Positions 13,679 through 26,100 of a stretch of 64,000 nucleotides of DNA are shown here, piece after piece. The position numbers were made by a program, and so were the translations under genes. Source of the DNA: Pithys albifrons albifrons (taxonomy: Eukaryota; Chordata; Aves; Passeriformes; Thamnophilidae). The notes below the pieces were generated by a model, which saw only the letters and a list, made by a program, of their open reading frames with translations, was not told where the DNA came from and made no database searches. Positions within the stretch are counted from its first letter, which is position 1. Every line of letters begins with the position of its first letter. The stretch is from contig NC_092462.1 of assembly GCF_047495875.1 (NCBI RefSeq), positions 30,334,523 through 30,398,522 on the forward strand. The letters run 5' to 3'.

Positions 13679-15559
13679 GAAGTTTTACATACACAAACAG
13701 CACAGAAGAGATTTCAAAATGGACTGGCATAGAGTCAAACACAGTTGGTGCCAAAAGTCATGGTACCTTCTTCACTGCCTTCTGGAAGCATTGACCAAAC
13801 ATTTTTGAAATGGTTTGTTGTACAAGAATAAAATTCAGCATGCAGCAATAGTCTGAGATGATAAAGCAAGAGCAAAACTGCATTTGTAAAGGCCTGGTAA
13901 AAGAATGCTGCAGAAATCACGATCCCAGATGATGAGAGCTAGGATGAGAGGTTAACTGTGTGGACAGAATATGAATTTCAGATTTTCTGTAGGAAAAAAT
14001 AAAGGTTTGCATGTGTAAAACAACAGCAGCAGTTTTTTCCTGTTTCTAAAACCTGCATTGAGACAGCATGAAGTGATGTTGAGTGAGAGAGCATGCTTAT
14101 GCTTGTGTCAGTCTTCCTGTCCAGAGGGCTGCTATAAATACTCGGACCATTCCTTATTAGTGATTCAACCATTCAGGCATAAAATGACGTCTTCCCACCT
14201 CTGTAAAACCGCGGTGGGGTGATGTTTCTCAGGACATCGCTTGGTCTGGCACAGCCGTACCAGCAAGCAGAAGCTGAGAAAGACCTGCCACTGGGAGGAG
14301 CTGTAGCCATACTCGATCTTAAATCCTTGGGCTTCAGTCGGGACTGAGAACCTGGCAGGAGCCACCTTACATTTCCTGCACACCAGGTTCTGCCAGCAAG
14401 CCAGATGCTGCCTGCTGCAGAGAACAGCTGTGAGGGGGCAAGCACAGAGAACTAATTCTGCATTCTGCATAGAACAGAAGACAGACTTTTGGATACTAAA
14501 ACAGTCTGTCATTTGTGTTCTTCCCTAGGCCAGGCCACAGCTTTGTCTGAAACTATACTGTCTGAACAAGTGTAGAGAAACAAGTAACCCAAGCAAAAAA
14601 AGGTACCAGCTTCCCTCAATCCACAAGTGTGAAAAGCAGTTTCTCCATATTGCCACTTTCAAAAAAGATTAAGTCTTGCAAATACAAGAACAAAAAAATC
14701 CAATTGATGTCTCTCCTTTTGATCACATCTTCACAAATCAGACAAAAGAAGCACTTCAGTCTTCACCATGTTATCTATGAATAAGGGGAACAACAATGAC
14801 CACATGTCTGGAATGGCAACTAAAAGCAAAAGACAGAAGAAACTGGAGTTGTTCAGTTCCAAGTTGTGCTTCTCTTCTGTTTTTGCGAGAGAATTTGGCA
14901 CAGCATAGGAAAACTAGCAACATTCAGCCTGATTCCTTCCACAGCACACCTCCAGGACACAGCCACCTTCCTTCTGCTGTTTCCATCTCCTCAGCCTTGG
15001 GAGCAGAAGTGCTCCCAACCCCTAGAGGATGGGTAAGGACAGGTCTCAGCCATGCATGGCTCTCCTGACATCACAGTCCCCCTTCTTTGGCAAGATGCAA
15101 GTTATAAAGCACAAACTCCTGAGCAGAGGCAGCACAGCCCAGGTGACACACAAGCCACCTCAGAGCATTATATTACCCAGCAGAGCCATTAACAGCCACT
15201 GGCAGTGACTTTAGGTGCAGCTGTCTCACTGCTGGATACCCACATCCATCGGCACTGACAACATTACAGTGCCACACTGGTTTGTTAACTTCTGGCTTAG
15301 ATGACAAGAGTGAAGAAAGGAAAACAGCACTCTTTTAAAAGCAAAAAGCATGAGTGCATGGAGGAAAGAAACTAATTACTATTTATCCTGCCTACAGCAA
15401 ATACAGAAATAAAAATTGGAACTGAGTTGAAGGAAAGGTGACACCGAGAGGAAGAAGGCAAAGTAGGGCAAGCCCACAGATCAAAAAGTGGAAGAAGACA
15501 CTGGCTACAAAAATCATGGAGTTTCCTTCACTGAAGACTTAAAGGGGGACCAAAACATT
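13679..15559. other. Stretch without an identified gene
   Basis: Mostly AT-rich. A GC-richer block at 14,170-14,450 is open in two overlapping minus frames but shows no domain and no consistent splice pair. At 14,994-15,032 a very good + strand acceptor (TTTCCATCTCCTCAG) is followed within about 40 bp by a GG/GTAAGG donor. The segment is too short to judge. Confidence 0.5.
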
Positions 15560-16305
15560 CCTTTGGGTCACAACAGTCCCAAGCAGCACTACAGGCTGGA
15601 GTAGGAATGGCTGTTAACGCTGCCCAGTGGAAAAGGACCTGGGGATGCTGGTCAACAGCAACTGAGGATGAGCCAGCAGTGTGCCCAGGTGGCCAAGAAG
15701 GCCAATGGCATCTTTATATTGGCAATAGTGTGGCCAGCAGGACCAGAGCAATGATTGTACACCTGTACTCTACACTGGTGAGGCCACACTTCAAATCCTA
15801 TGTTCAGTTTTGGGTCCCTCACTACAAGAAAGACATTGAGGGGCTGGAGTGTGCCCAGAGAAGGGCAACAGAGGTGGTGAAGGGTCTAAAGCACAAGTCT
15901 TATGAAGAGCAGCTGAGGGAGCTGAGGTTGTTTAGCCTGTTAAAAAGGAAGCTCAGGGGAGACCATATCGCTCTCTACAACCACCCAAAAGGAGGATGTA
16001 GTGAAGTGCGTGTAGGTCTCTTCTTCGAGGTAACAAGCCAAAGGACAAGAGGAAGTTACCGTAAGATGCATGAGGGGAGGTTTAGATTGGATACTAGGAA
16101 AAATTTCTTCACTGATAGAGTGGTCAGGCATTGGAATAGGCTCCCCAGTGATTTGTTGGAATCACCATCTGTGGAAGTGTTCAAAAGGTGTGTGGATGTG
16201 GCACTTTGGGACAAGGTTTAGTGGTGAATATGATGGTGATGGATTAATGGTTGGACTCAGTCTTGGAGGTATTTTCCAACCTTAATGATACTATGATTCT
16301 GATAG
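15560..16305 (+). mobile_element. CR1 LINE, about 745 bp: end of ORF2 plus 3' UTR
   Basis: The longest CR1 copy in the window, sense on +. It contains GGAAAAGGACCTGGGGATGC, GTGTGCCCAGGTGGCCAAGA, GTTTAGCCTG, AGGTTTAGATTGGATACTAG and CATTGGAATAGGCTCCCCAG. It ends with the 3' UTR (GGTTGGACTCAGTCTTGGAG, TTTTCCAACC) and about one and a half tail repeats (ATGATACTATGATTCTGAT). It is 5'-truncated, as most CR1 insertions are. Divergence from the family pattern is modest, so it is fairly young compared with the 12.4- and 13.3-kb copies. Confidence 0.95.
15724..16221 (+). pseudogene. C-terminal remnant of CR1 ORF2 (reverse transcriptase polyprotein)
   Basis: About 165 codons stay open from NSVASR to the natural ORF2 stop. 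Family-typical stretches visible in order are [85 protein letters not shown] and EVFKR. This is the region downstream of the reverse-transcriptase catalytic core; the core and the endonuclease domain are absent. Upstream of 15,724 the same frame no longer matches, because of an indel near 15,655, so this is a broken relic and not a functional protein. Confidence 0.85.
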
Positions 16306-18299
16306 ACACTGGTCTAAATACAGTAAAAATTTCTAATGACAGTTTATCCAGGACTGACTGTCACACCACAATCAGCATTTTGGAAAATACAAGAGGCCTT
16401 GGCAGCATAGATACTACTGCTCTCTAGTGGAGACAAAATAAACTCATTTTGCTGTATTCCAATCACAATTCACTGTAAACATCAATACTGCTATTCAAAG
16501 CTGAAGAGACAAAAGCAGAGCGAATACCTTCAAACACAGATTTCCTAAATATCCAGAGAAGATAAAGGTGGGCTTTTTCCTTCATCAGCTCAGCACAAAG
16601 CTTCTTATTGACTTACTTCACTAGGGGCATATGACAAAAGAAGGAAAAGACTACAGAACATCATTAGGCAATTTTTGAAGTGTGCTTTATTATCCACATC
16701 CAAAAGCAATACATACTACAGGTAACTACTGCAAAGCTTTAAGGCAGATGGATGATAAACCAGAATATGGATGAAGTGGAGCCCCTCTAGGGTACCCCTC
16801 TACTACTAACATTGCAGCTGAAAGAGGCAGAGGTTTTTATCACAAATTTTTTATTGGGAGTCAAGGAAGCCAAAAAGCTAAGAACTCTGACAAAACACAT
16901 GCATTTTTGAGTGCAACGCTTAGGTGACAAAATGAAGGAGTGTCCTTATCACTCTGCCATGGGCACACAATCTCAGCTGCATATTTGAGTTAGCAGTGCT
17001 GCCTCTTCCTTTTTATTTTGAAGGAGGAAATGAGATTGTTTAATACTTCCTGTGGGATGACTGAAATTTTGGATCAAAGCGGATGCAAATTATCAGAGCT
17101 GGTAACACAGAATAGAATAAGAGTGTTGATATATCTTTTCTGATTTCATATACAGCAACAGAAGTTCTAAATCCAAGTTAGGTTCTCAGTTCTGCCTGTG
17201 CAGCCTTTAAACTCTCATATCAAAACTTAAAGGATATTTCAAAGCAACATGAAGTTATTCTTCATGGTTTTGTAAGTTCAGTCCTACTAAGCAAAAGCCA
17301 GCAGCTTCTGGACAAAGAGGAAATTACTTCAGCAACTTAGCAGTACCAAAGAAAACAAACGGGTGCCATAGCATACATACAAAGCTACAGTGAAAAAAAT
17401 TTCAAACTAAGCTTACAAAGGTACCAAAATTTAAGAAATGGTCACAGTGGAAGATTAACAGTTATTTCTGCATTTTCATCAAAAACTGTCTACAGAGACA
17501 ATCATGAAGTTGTTAGGCAATTAATTAAACTTGTCCTATTGGAAAGATGGAGATGATGCTACAGATCTATGAATGCCAGTGTATGCAATTAGCATGCCTT
17601 TGGTAGAAACATTAAGCAACAAAACAGCCTACACATTAATTTGTGGATATTCTCAGTTTTCTTTAAGAAACTTTCAACAGCATCCCAGAGGTCTCTGTCT
17701 AATTAGTTAACTGAGGGAGAAGGAAGCAGCAATTGTATGCAACCTCACACAAAGAAATATAAAATATTACTAGGCCACTAACAGAGTAATGGGGATCTTT
17801 TGGTCCCATCAACGGCTTATCCTCCCAGGATCTGTCTGAAACTACCACCAGTGATACCTTGTCTGTAAAGGATTGTTGTTTTTCTTTTAATTTTTTATGA
17901 ACATTGAAACAAACAACTTTTCTGGATGCAACAGTTCCCATGAGTAATTCATGATAACCCCATATGCTTCCAACTCAGTGAATCAAGCTACTCACACATT
18001 AATTCTGTTTTGCATTTGGAAAAGAGAGTAAACACAAACAGCAATGCATTTCTTCAACGATGCTTTCAGAGACCAAGGCCCACCTCTCCTGGTAGGGCTA
18101 ATCAGTGTTAACATTACCTTCTCTCAGACTAAAGAAAAACTACTGTGTGAGGAAATAATTATTACTGACCTTGCACATCAGTCCTTTAATGGCTTACGTG
18201 CTGTTAGTACAGAAAAATCAAAAGTGAGCAATTCAGATCTATATAGACTCTGTGAGACTGAAGGCAAATATCAGCTGAGAAGTAGCAAGGCCACAGTTG
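16306..18299. other. Gene-free AT-rich stretch
   Basis: Between the 15.6-kb CR1 and the class II LTR. No coding, RNA or repeat feature that I can name. Confidence 0.5.
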
Positions 18300-18606
18300 C
18301 TGTTGTCCAGTAAAGGAGAAATCACTAGGAGTTCTTAGCAACTCCCCAGAAGTTTCTCATGAGAACTCCTCAGGTTTCCCACAGGACTCCAGAGATGTTC
18401 CTGAAAACAGTCAGGATGAGTTCACCAAAACATTGGACTTGTGAGATATGGATTATAACCAATCGGGATTTGTAGATTAATGGTGTGAGATTCAATTTAG
18501 CCAATTTAATGTATCCTTAACCCTCTATAAACCGTGTGCAGTGTGTAACAAATGCCATTCGCTTGATCACATTGGTCTGGTGCGTGGTGTCCTTATTCCT
18601 CCGCAT
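18300..18606 (+). mobile_element. LTR remnant of an alpharetrovirus-like (class II / ERVK) endogenous retrovirus
   Basis: The right part has the layout of an avian class II LTR. It has a CCAAT-like element (AACCAATCGGG, about 18,459), a TATA box (CTCTATAAACC, TATAAA at 18,526-18,531) and a degraded poly(A) signal AACAAATGCCATT (18,547 on). These are followed by a U5-like stretch with CACATTGGTCTGGTGCG and an end at CTCCGCA. The order and spacing match the U3-R-U5 of alpharetroviruses. The signal AACAAA in place of AATAAA would impair 3' processing. The left boundary is uncertain: TG starts exist at 18,301 and 18,440 and I could not find a matching target-site duplication. No primer-binding site or gag sequence follows, so it is a solo or truncated LTR. 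Confidence 0.65.
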
Positions 18607-21600
18607 ATTTATTGTTTACTTTAACAGGCCATTAAATTAACAGAGATGAACTTTTTCTCTGTTATTGTTCCAGGGCAGTCCTCTCCATACCTATTTTCAG
18701 ACCGTGATTTACAAAGAAAACTCACAGAGCAACAGGCGCGCAGATATATGCAGAAAGGCTGCTAAACTTACAGCAAGGGGAGTCTGCAATGTCAGAAGAG
18801 GTAAGATGCCAAGTTTTCTACAGAAACAGCTGAAGAACGTAGCAATCAGTCTCTGATACAAGGAGGGTTTGCAATTTTATTTTCTGCTTGGTTTAGTTTG
18901 CTAAGATTAAAGAATAGGGTGTCAAAGCAACTCCTAATAGTCTCTAAGGTCTTCCAAATTCTTTGAACCAGGTATGGAAAACTAGAGATTCTGTTTATTT
19001 ACCATGTACCAGCAGCCAGAATGAATTTCACCTGAGTGAACTTAGTTTTCTAGCAAGGAGAACGTCACTAAAGTGGATAAACATCAGAAAATTCCTCTGC
19101 ATAGTCTTGGACAGGAGTTTGTATCAAAAGCATCTAATATTTATTCTAGATTTATATGGATGTGTCAGTCACAAAAACTGATACACAGAGTAAGTACTCT
19201 GGTCTACAGCACCATACCTGTGTCATTCTATTGCCTAGTCAGAATCTAGCAGAATCCTTTGAAGCAGCAGGTCCACTGATATACATATGAAAAAGTTTCT
19301 CTCACTTGCAAACTCAGCTGATCAAGGCCTTCATTATTATAGGAGCAAATTGCCCCAAGGTACTGGATCAGAAGACAATTCTTGACACAATTTTGAAACT
19401 GCTCTCAATAAAAACCCATCTCAGGTTCTCAGTAATTTGCATACACTCACATAGCATTCTGTGCCAGACTCTACTAAACAGAGATATTCAGATTAACAGT
19501 TAAATCTGTGTCCGCATCCAGATTCACATGCAGTATTGTTAAATCATCCTGCAAGATTTTTCAGTTCTGTGAACATCTAAATATTTTCATATTAGTATTT
19601 AAACGGGAAAATATGGCATTAGTTACATGTATACTCCTATCTTAACTTGTTAAAACCATTTCCTTTATAATTCAGGCCAACAACTTCAACAGTTCCAGGT
19701 ATGATATTATCAGAATAATACTAAATTCCAATCTCACAAAAAACCCCAATAAATTAAAAAAGAAAAGATATTACTATAAGAGTTAGCCAAGTCAGTAAGT
19801 CTAAACTAAGACAAAAGACTCTGCAGATGGTAACTTTCAAAACAAGAATTTTATCAGTAACTTTATCCATTTCTCACAACCAAGACCTTATTATCTTTTC
19901 CAGCTTGGCTATCAAATCAAGTTAGGCACATGACATAAAATTCTTTCTAACTAATAAGAAAGAATAATGGAAGCATTTATTAGAGAAGGAAGGGCTTCTT
20001 GCTTTATATTTTCCATTTGTTTGCTAACAAAACATTCTGCCTTTATAAAATAGCAGCAGTCAGAAGAAGCAAACCAAGAATTAAAACTTAAATGGGATAC
20101 AGTACTCTCCCCCAATAAGCATGACTTCATAGTGAAGCACAAAAAGAGTAAAAATGAAACGGACTTTAAATTGACCCTTAAATCTTGTTTAAAAAGGAGA
20201 CTGTCTTTGCTAAAACAATTCTACTTTAACAATCTAATCTGAGGAATATTTCCTTCCAAAAACCTGGATGTCCTCTGCAGCAATTCCCAAACTTGAAAGG
20301 AAGGAAAAAGTCAACCCTGTCTAATGGCATACTGCATGCTGGACTCTCCTGCTGGCTGCGGTTCAAAATAGCCTTACAGTATTCAAAGAGCTACAAAACC
20401 TACACGTGGAGGAAACAAGACATAAACCAGCTGACGACCACCAGAAGCAGATTCAGATGCTCCAGACACCAGTGTCCACGAGGACAGGGTTCCCGTAGCT
20501 CTGCTTCTGCTCATGTTCAGGGACTGTAATTCAACCCACACAAAGCAGAAGGATCCCTCCCCTTCCTTCATGCAGTGGTAACAGGAGCATCTGTAACATG
20601 TACTATTTTTAGAAACAACTAGTCCACAGCCAGCTGAAAGGAATGAGTCCAGAACACCAATCTGCCTGCTCGTTACGGCTGTATCTGACCTGCAGGGATG
20701 TTCCCCTGCCACTACCTACAACATGGGCCCCAATGAAACAAGCTTGCTAGAGCCATTTTTTGCCTCTCCTCATCTTGCTTCAAGATCTCTGGACACTCAT
20801 GACAGTTTTGACACGTTTCCAGTCCCAGGCAGCCAATGTTTTGTGGATCACACTGCTGAAGTCTGCAGGCTTCCCTTTGTAGCCCACAGGCTACAGCATT
20901 TTGTAGCTCAAAGCTTTGATTGTATCACGTGATGGCAGGTAGGAAAAACAAAATTTAACCCCTTAATTCATACACACATGCTTAATCCTGTTCAAAACAT
21001 CTTTCCAATTATTTTGTTCCACAGGAAGGTATCTGTCTATCTGAGCACCAAATGATTTCCAGACTTTCATATCTACCCCTAAGAGTTCAGTACCATTATT
21101 CTTATCTGAACTGTACAATCGAAATCAGAGTAAAGCACTATTTCATTAAATGACAATTCTAGCATGAGAAGCTTTCAAATACTAAAAATCAGGACGTCTT
21201 CTTTTGGCTGTTTTGTGAAATTCATTTCAGACACAGGGATCGAACAACATTTTCAAAAAAAAAAGCAGGAATGAATGGTCTATCTTACAAATCCAGATAA
21301 GGCAAGTCTGATATTCAAAAGAAGAGAGGTAAGCTCTAACATCTTCTCTCAGAGGCATTTTGATAAAGTTTTATCAGTGAAACTTTAGTGTGCATGTGTC
21401 ACACGCTAAGAAAGGCAAACACAGAGCCATTCAAGAGCCCCATCTTATTTTTAGCATAACTTGCCCATAGGGCACTGTAGGGCCTTTTTTCTTCTGCTTT
21501 CAAGCCCTCAAATAAATCCCCTTGATTGGATTAGGGATTAATGCTGCAACTATAGCAGTAAGCTGTTTCCATGAGAGTGAAAAATGTGTACCATTAAGCA

Positions 21601-22718
21601 AAGTAGTACCTCTTTTGGAGTTTGTGGGTCTGTCTTGGACATTGCCTGCATTACAAGAGAACAATATTTATATTTCATTAAATGTGTTTTGAACAACATC
21701 AACAGAGAAATTTAGCAACTGCTAAAACAGTTCCACAAAGACTTAATATAAACCTCCATTTTCCTTAAAGCATCTAATGTTTAGGAAAACTATTAGCAAC
21801 TCATTTTAAACCACTGCTCCCATTAAACAATAATAGTTATATGTATGTTAAAGAACACATTAACTTAAGTTTATTATGTGAACTACAGACTGCATTTCAA
21901 TGCAAATGGTGAACTATTAATGCTGCTTTTCTTCTACAAAGAAATACAACTACTATTGTGCTAGCATCACAGACCGTGATCCCCTCAAATAAATACACTT
22001 AGATCAGCATTTGCCCAAGGACCTCAAAACATTTTGACAGATGTGGGTAAATACTCTTTTATCAAGTATGACACATAAAATGGAATATTATGCTCTTAAA
22101 TAGGAGAATTGCAGAGAAAGTCACTGGCCAAAGCTAGGAACAGAAATCCCACTTCTTCCAACTATCATGCCACTGCTCTGTCTGCATTTTCACCTCCGAA
22201 AGGCTGATGAACAAGGAAGCTACATGAGTTAAAAATAACTTCTGATTAGCAAAGCAGAAGCCCTGTCAAAACCGAATGAGCCAGAGTCGCACTCAAGGCA
22301 GAACTAGACCATAAGCCAGGGAACCTGAACATTTTAAGGCCACGTTAACATTCTGCTCTAATTAAGTGAAACTGAGTTTTCTTAGACAACAATTTTAGTC
22401 CAAAGAACAGTGCTAGAAGCTTCTTCTATTAAGCTTCCTCTATTAGTCAAACTAATAGAGCTGAACAGACCGGGCACAGAAAACCTCTAGATTTCAAAAA
22501 AAGCAGAGCACAACCTTCAGAACAACTTCAAGTTGAGAATATGAGCTCTAATTTCATCTAGGCTATGTTAATTAATATGAGAAGGCTGAAAACTTGTGGA
22601 ATGGAGATATTTTTCTAGGAAGATTCAAAATTTCAAAGGCCTTTGTCATTCGAGGAGGGTAGAAAAGACAATTACTATTTATATGTGCTATAATGAAGAT
22701 ATAAAGGAGTCAGAAAGT
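18607..22718. other. Gene-free AT-rich stretch
   Basis: No named repeat. The block at 20,290-20,930 is slightly richer in GC, with short open frames on both strands (20,293-20,529 and 20,383-20,712) that overlap each other and show no domain. A minus-strand AATAAA (TTTATT on + at 21,870-21,875) lies about 850 bp beyond the candidate stop at 22,719. Confidence 0.5.
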
Positions 22719-23188
22719 TTATGCCATTCCACAAAATTCCTCTGCTGAGACCATGATAGGCTGCATAATCTCACATCCAGATTTGTCTTCTGAAGGTTCC
22801 TTTAGGGCACCTTGATTAAACTCCAATTCCCCAGTTCCTCTCGATACCTTATTTTCCTGAAAGAATACAGTGGTTATGTGTTTTCTCATTTGTAGATCTG
22901 TGTTCACTCGGGTGCTTAGCAGTTATTTGCTTTCCCTCCCTTTACTCTCAAAACAACATTTGGTCAACTGTATTGAGTACATTACATTCTGGTGTGTGAA
23001 TATGTAAGACCCACAGATTTTGTTGATTTTAGTGGGAAGGACAGCAAACATTTACCATAGGATGGTGAAGTCTCATTGGCAAGCTTTGCATTTGCTGCTC
23101 TGCAAGGCCTGGTACTATTTGATGAAAATTCATCCCAAAAAAAGTTTGGCTCTGATTATGAACTTGATGGTAGGGGATTATTAGAAAG
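22719..23188 (-). other. Candidate last two exons of a minus-strand gene
   Basis: Candidate exon A is 23,188-23,056. It follows the acceptor TTTTTCCCTAG, is open for 44 codons (including QVHNQSQTFFGMNF and LAEQQMQSLPMRLHH) and ends at ATG/GTAAAT. The putative intron is 199 bp and ends TTCTTTCAG. Candidate exon B is 22,856-22,719, with 45 codons (starting ENKVSRGTGELEFNQ, ending AEEFCGMA) and then TAA. Both junctions are phase 0, so the frame carries across. An AATAAA for this strand lies about 850 bp further on. I do not recognise the protein. Open runs of this size are common by chance, so this remains a candidate only. Confidence 0.18.
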
Positions 23189-26100
23189 CTAGGGAAAAAG
23201 GCTGGAGAGAAACTTCTTCCACATACCATTTCCCAGTATAGCTGGTAATGTTTCATTTTCTGTATAGATTCCAAGCTACTGTAGGGAATTTTTGTGTTGT
23301 ATTGCAGCCAGTTCATGCTTGATGTTCAAAAATTTACTCTTTCTCTGGAGGAGTAGTGTTCTGAGGTATATGTAAATGCAGTCTCCCTGTTGCAGATGTA
23401 GTGATATCTAAAGGCTAAACAGTACACATTAATTCTATGTTGCAGATGGTTGCTCGTTTTAAAGCAAACAAGCAGATGTTGGTTGTGACTTGTCTTCAAT
23501 ACATGCAGTTGGTGGGCTGCCATCTGATATTGAGATGGATTTTTAGGAAGTTGATATTGATGAAGAGAGGTATTATGTAAAAGCTAACTGCGGCACAGCC
23601 CTTGAGAGCTAAAATTCTGCAATTCCTCTTTTTTTCTTTAACTTTACTTAATCTATCTCTCCAATGAAAACCGCACCAGAACTTCCAGTGTTCTTTTACA
23701 TGGACAGCTGGCAGCCATTGCTATCACACACTCAAAACACTGGGTAAGAAGTCATCATAATAGTGACACAACTTCAAAATCAGTGCCCCAACACAAGTTT
23801 CCATATAGTAGTATAAAGGGTTAAAAAGTACACAATCTCTTCAGTTCCATTACTCATAAAGATACTTTGGACATACAGAATTTACAAGTATGAATTGTGT
23901 TTAGGCAATTGCTGCCATGTTGACTACATTTACAGTATTTTTATAATAACTATTATACTGCCAAAACCTCAGATACCTTGATTGATTCTAAACAATTTGA
24001 GGACATAAGTAACCTTTAAAATTTGCTCATTGAAAAACTGAGGTACAGACTCATCAACAAGTACAGAATTGCTGAGGAACACCTTTGAATATCTGGCAGA
24101 ATGGGGTGCTAATGGGACCTCTGGAAGAGGCAGCTCCTTTAAAAATCAAGGCTGACTAAAGTAATTTTTATGCTTACAAAGGAAAACCAAATATTTTAAA
24201 GAGATATAAAACTACTGAAACAACATTAAAATGTAAAACAAAGGTGGGAGGGCAGAACTGGACAAGCAAGGGAGTAGAGGGGAAAAAAAGCAGCAGCCAG
24301 GAGATAGGGAGATAATACCAAGAATGCACAGGAGAGCAAAACAAACCTCCTAGCACATTCTGAATGAGCACAGAGAGAAAGGAAAAGCAGGGAAGGCAAA
24401 GAGGACACCGCATACAGTGCCAAGCAAACATCCCACCCATCTCCTCATGGGAAGGGGAAATGAAAAAAATGCACTTTATTCTTCTCTAAGTTTCCTCCAT
24501 GCAAATTTTACATTAATGACATTTTGATGCTACAGCACTCAGAAGAAAACTTAAAAAAAAAGTCAAAAGCTGCTTCCTTTAAATAGCACTGCTGAGCTAT
24601 GGCTGTTAACCAGAGCACGATGGCAACTCAGCTCCTCTGAACAAGCTCAGTAGTGCACAGCCTGAACACGTACTCAGTGTGCTGCTTCTCCTCCATGTGT
24701 TCTTATGCAAGTTCACCCAGTCTCATTCCTAGTCTCAGAAACAAGTTTGTAGCGAACAATTGTTTCAAAAATACAATCTAGATAAATTTATGCAGGCACA
24801 GCTTCAGTCCTTGTCACAGTTTTCCCCAACAAATGACTGCAGAGAAAACTTTCTTTCCTGAGGAATTTGGAGCACAGCAGGGTACAAAACTGCTCCATGA
24901 GAAAAACAGTAGTGCAAACATTTTATTGTAATACAAATAGAGTTACTACTACAAACTAGGCCCAGCAACCATAACCACCACACATGCAACACAATACCTG
25001 TAACAAAACTCAAAAATATAACTAGTGTGTAAAATATAGTCGAGCAGCTGCTCCCACCAAATGCCAAGTGCAAATCTGCAAACCAGGAGCCAGCCAGCTA
25101 CAGAACATCTGTGCTGCACTGTACTGCCCCATCCCTTAAAAAAATATTTGCAGAGAGGAAAAAATTGTTCTCATACAGTGCTCTCATTAAAAAGAAAGTC
25201 TCTAATCCTTTTCATCACGATTATAATTTCACATGTTATATCATGTAAATACATTTGGCACATCTATCTGAATCCCCCACTTCACCTGCAACACTATTAT
25301 TCTCGTTACAGGAAGATGTTCATCTTTTACAAGCAAAACAGCAAGTTTTCAAAGCAAGCTGATAACTCCAAAAATGAGCGAGCAGTCTAAAACACTATCC
25401 CCTCCTGATTTAGAATCCTTCCATTTCACAGCCATCAACTTTGAGAACTAATTATTACCATTAGCAAAAGTCTGAAGCATCTAACAAGTTTCTTATGTGT
25501 CTTAAGCACACAGTCAGAGGAAAAAAAAAGTTATATGCTCATTTAACTGAGTTCCTAGGAAATAATTCAAGAAATGAAATAAGGTCACTTAATTCAACCA
25601 AAGCCTATGGTTAAGTCATGTGTGTTAATCACTTAATAATAAAACAAGTCAGTCAATAGTAAAAAAAAGAAATTTTTTGAAGAATAATACACTTTCCATT
25701 CAGAACTAAATGAGTACCTCCTTCATATGCTTTCTTACAATGACGATATCAATACCTTCTTTCTTTGTGCACAGGTCCTCTGAAAACAGTCTTCAGAAAG
25801 CCAGTCCTGCCTTTTCTTGTTTCAGGTGGTTCACTGTACTGAGCCACCTAGCAAGAAAAGCAGCAGGAGAGGTACATGGTCTCTTGATTCTTACGTTGCT
25901 GAACTCAGGACACAGCACTGCATTGCTCTTTTCCCTGCACGCTTTCCTTCTTCACAAAAAACTTTTTATTGTGCTTTAACAGAAGGTCAATGGCTATCAC
26001 TTCTCTACTCTAGCACAATGGTGAATTGAAACAAGAACCCATAGCTGTTTGGACCGACAAAGCAACCAGTATGTCTAAGCCAATAAAGCGATTTGTTCAT

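Noticed and set aside
14165..14512. 115-codon minus frame in a GC-richer block
   Set aside because: Two overlapping frames are equally open, splice sites do not agree on one exon, and the translation matches nothing known to me.
15607..15723. N-terminal part of the 204-codon frame at 15,607
   Set aside because: It is out of frame with CR1 ORF2 upstream of an indel; only the part from 15,724 is ORF2.
16465..16490. miR-30-like seed TGTAAACATC
   Set aside because: The following bases differ from the family and no precursor hairpin is visible.
24174..24440. 88-codon minus frame rich in L, F and C
   Set aside because: Typical translation of pyrimidine-rich intron sequence; two frames overlap and no domain is visible.
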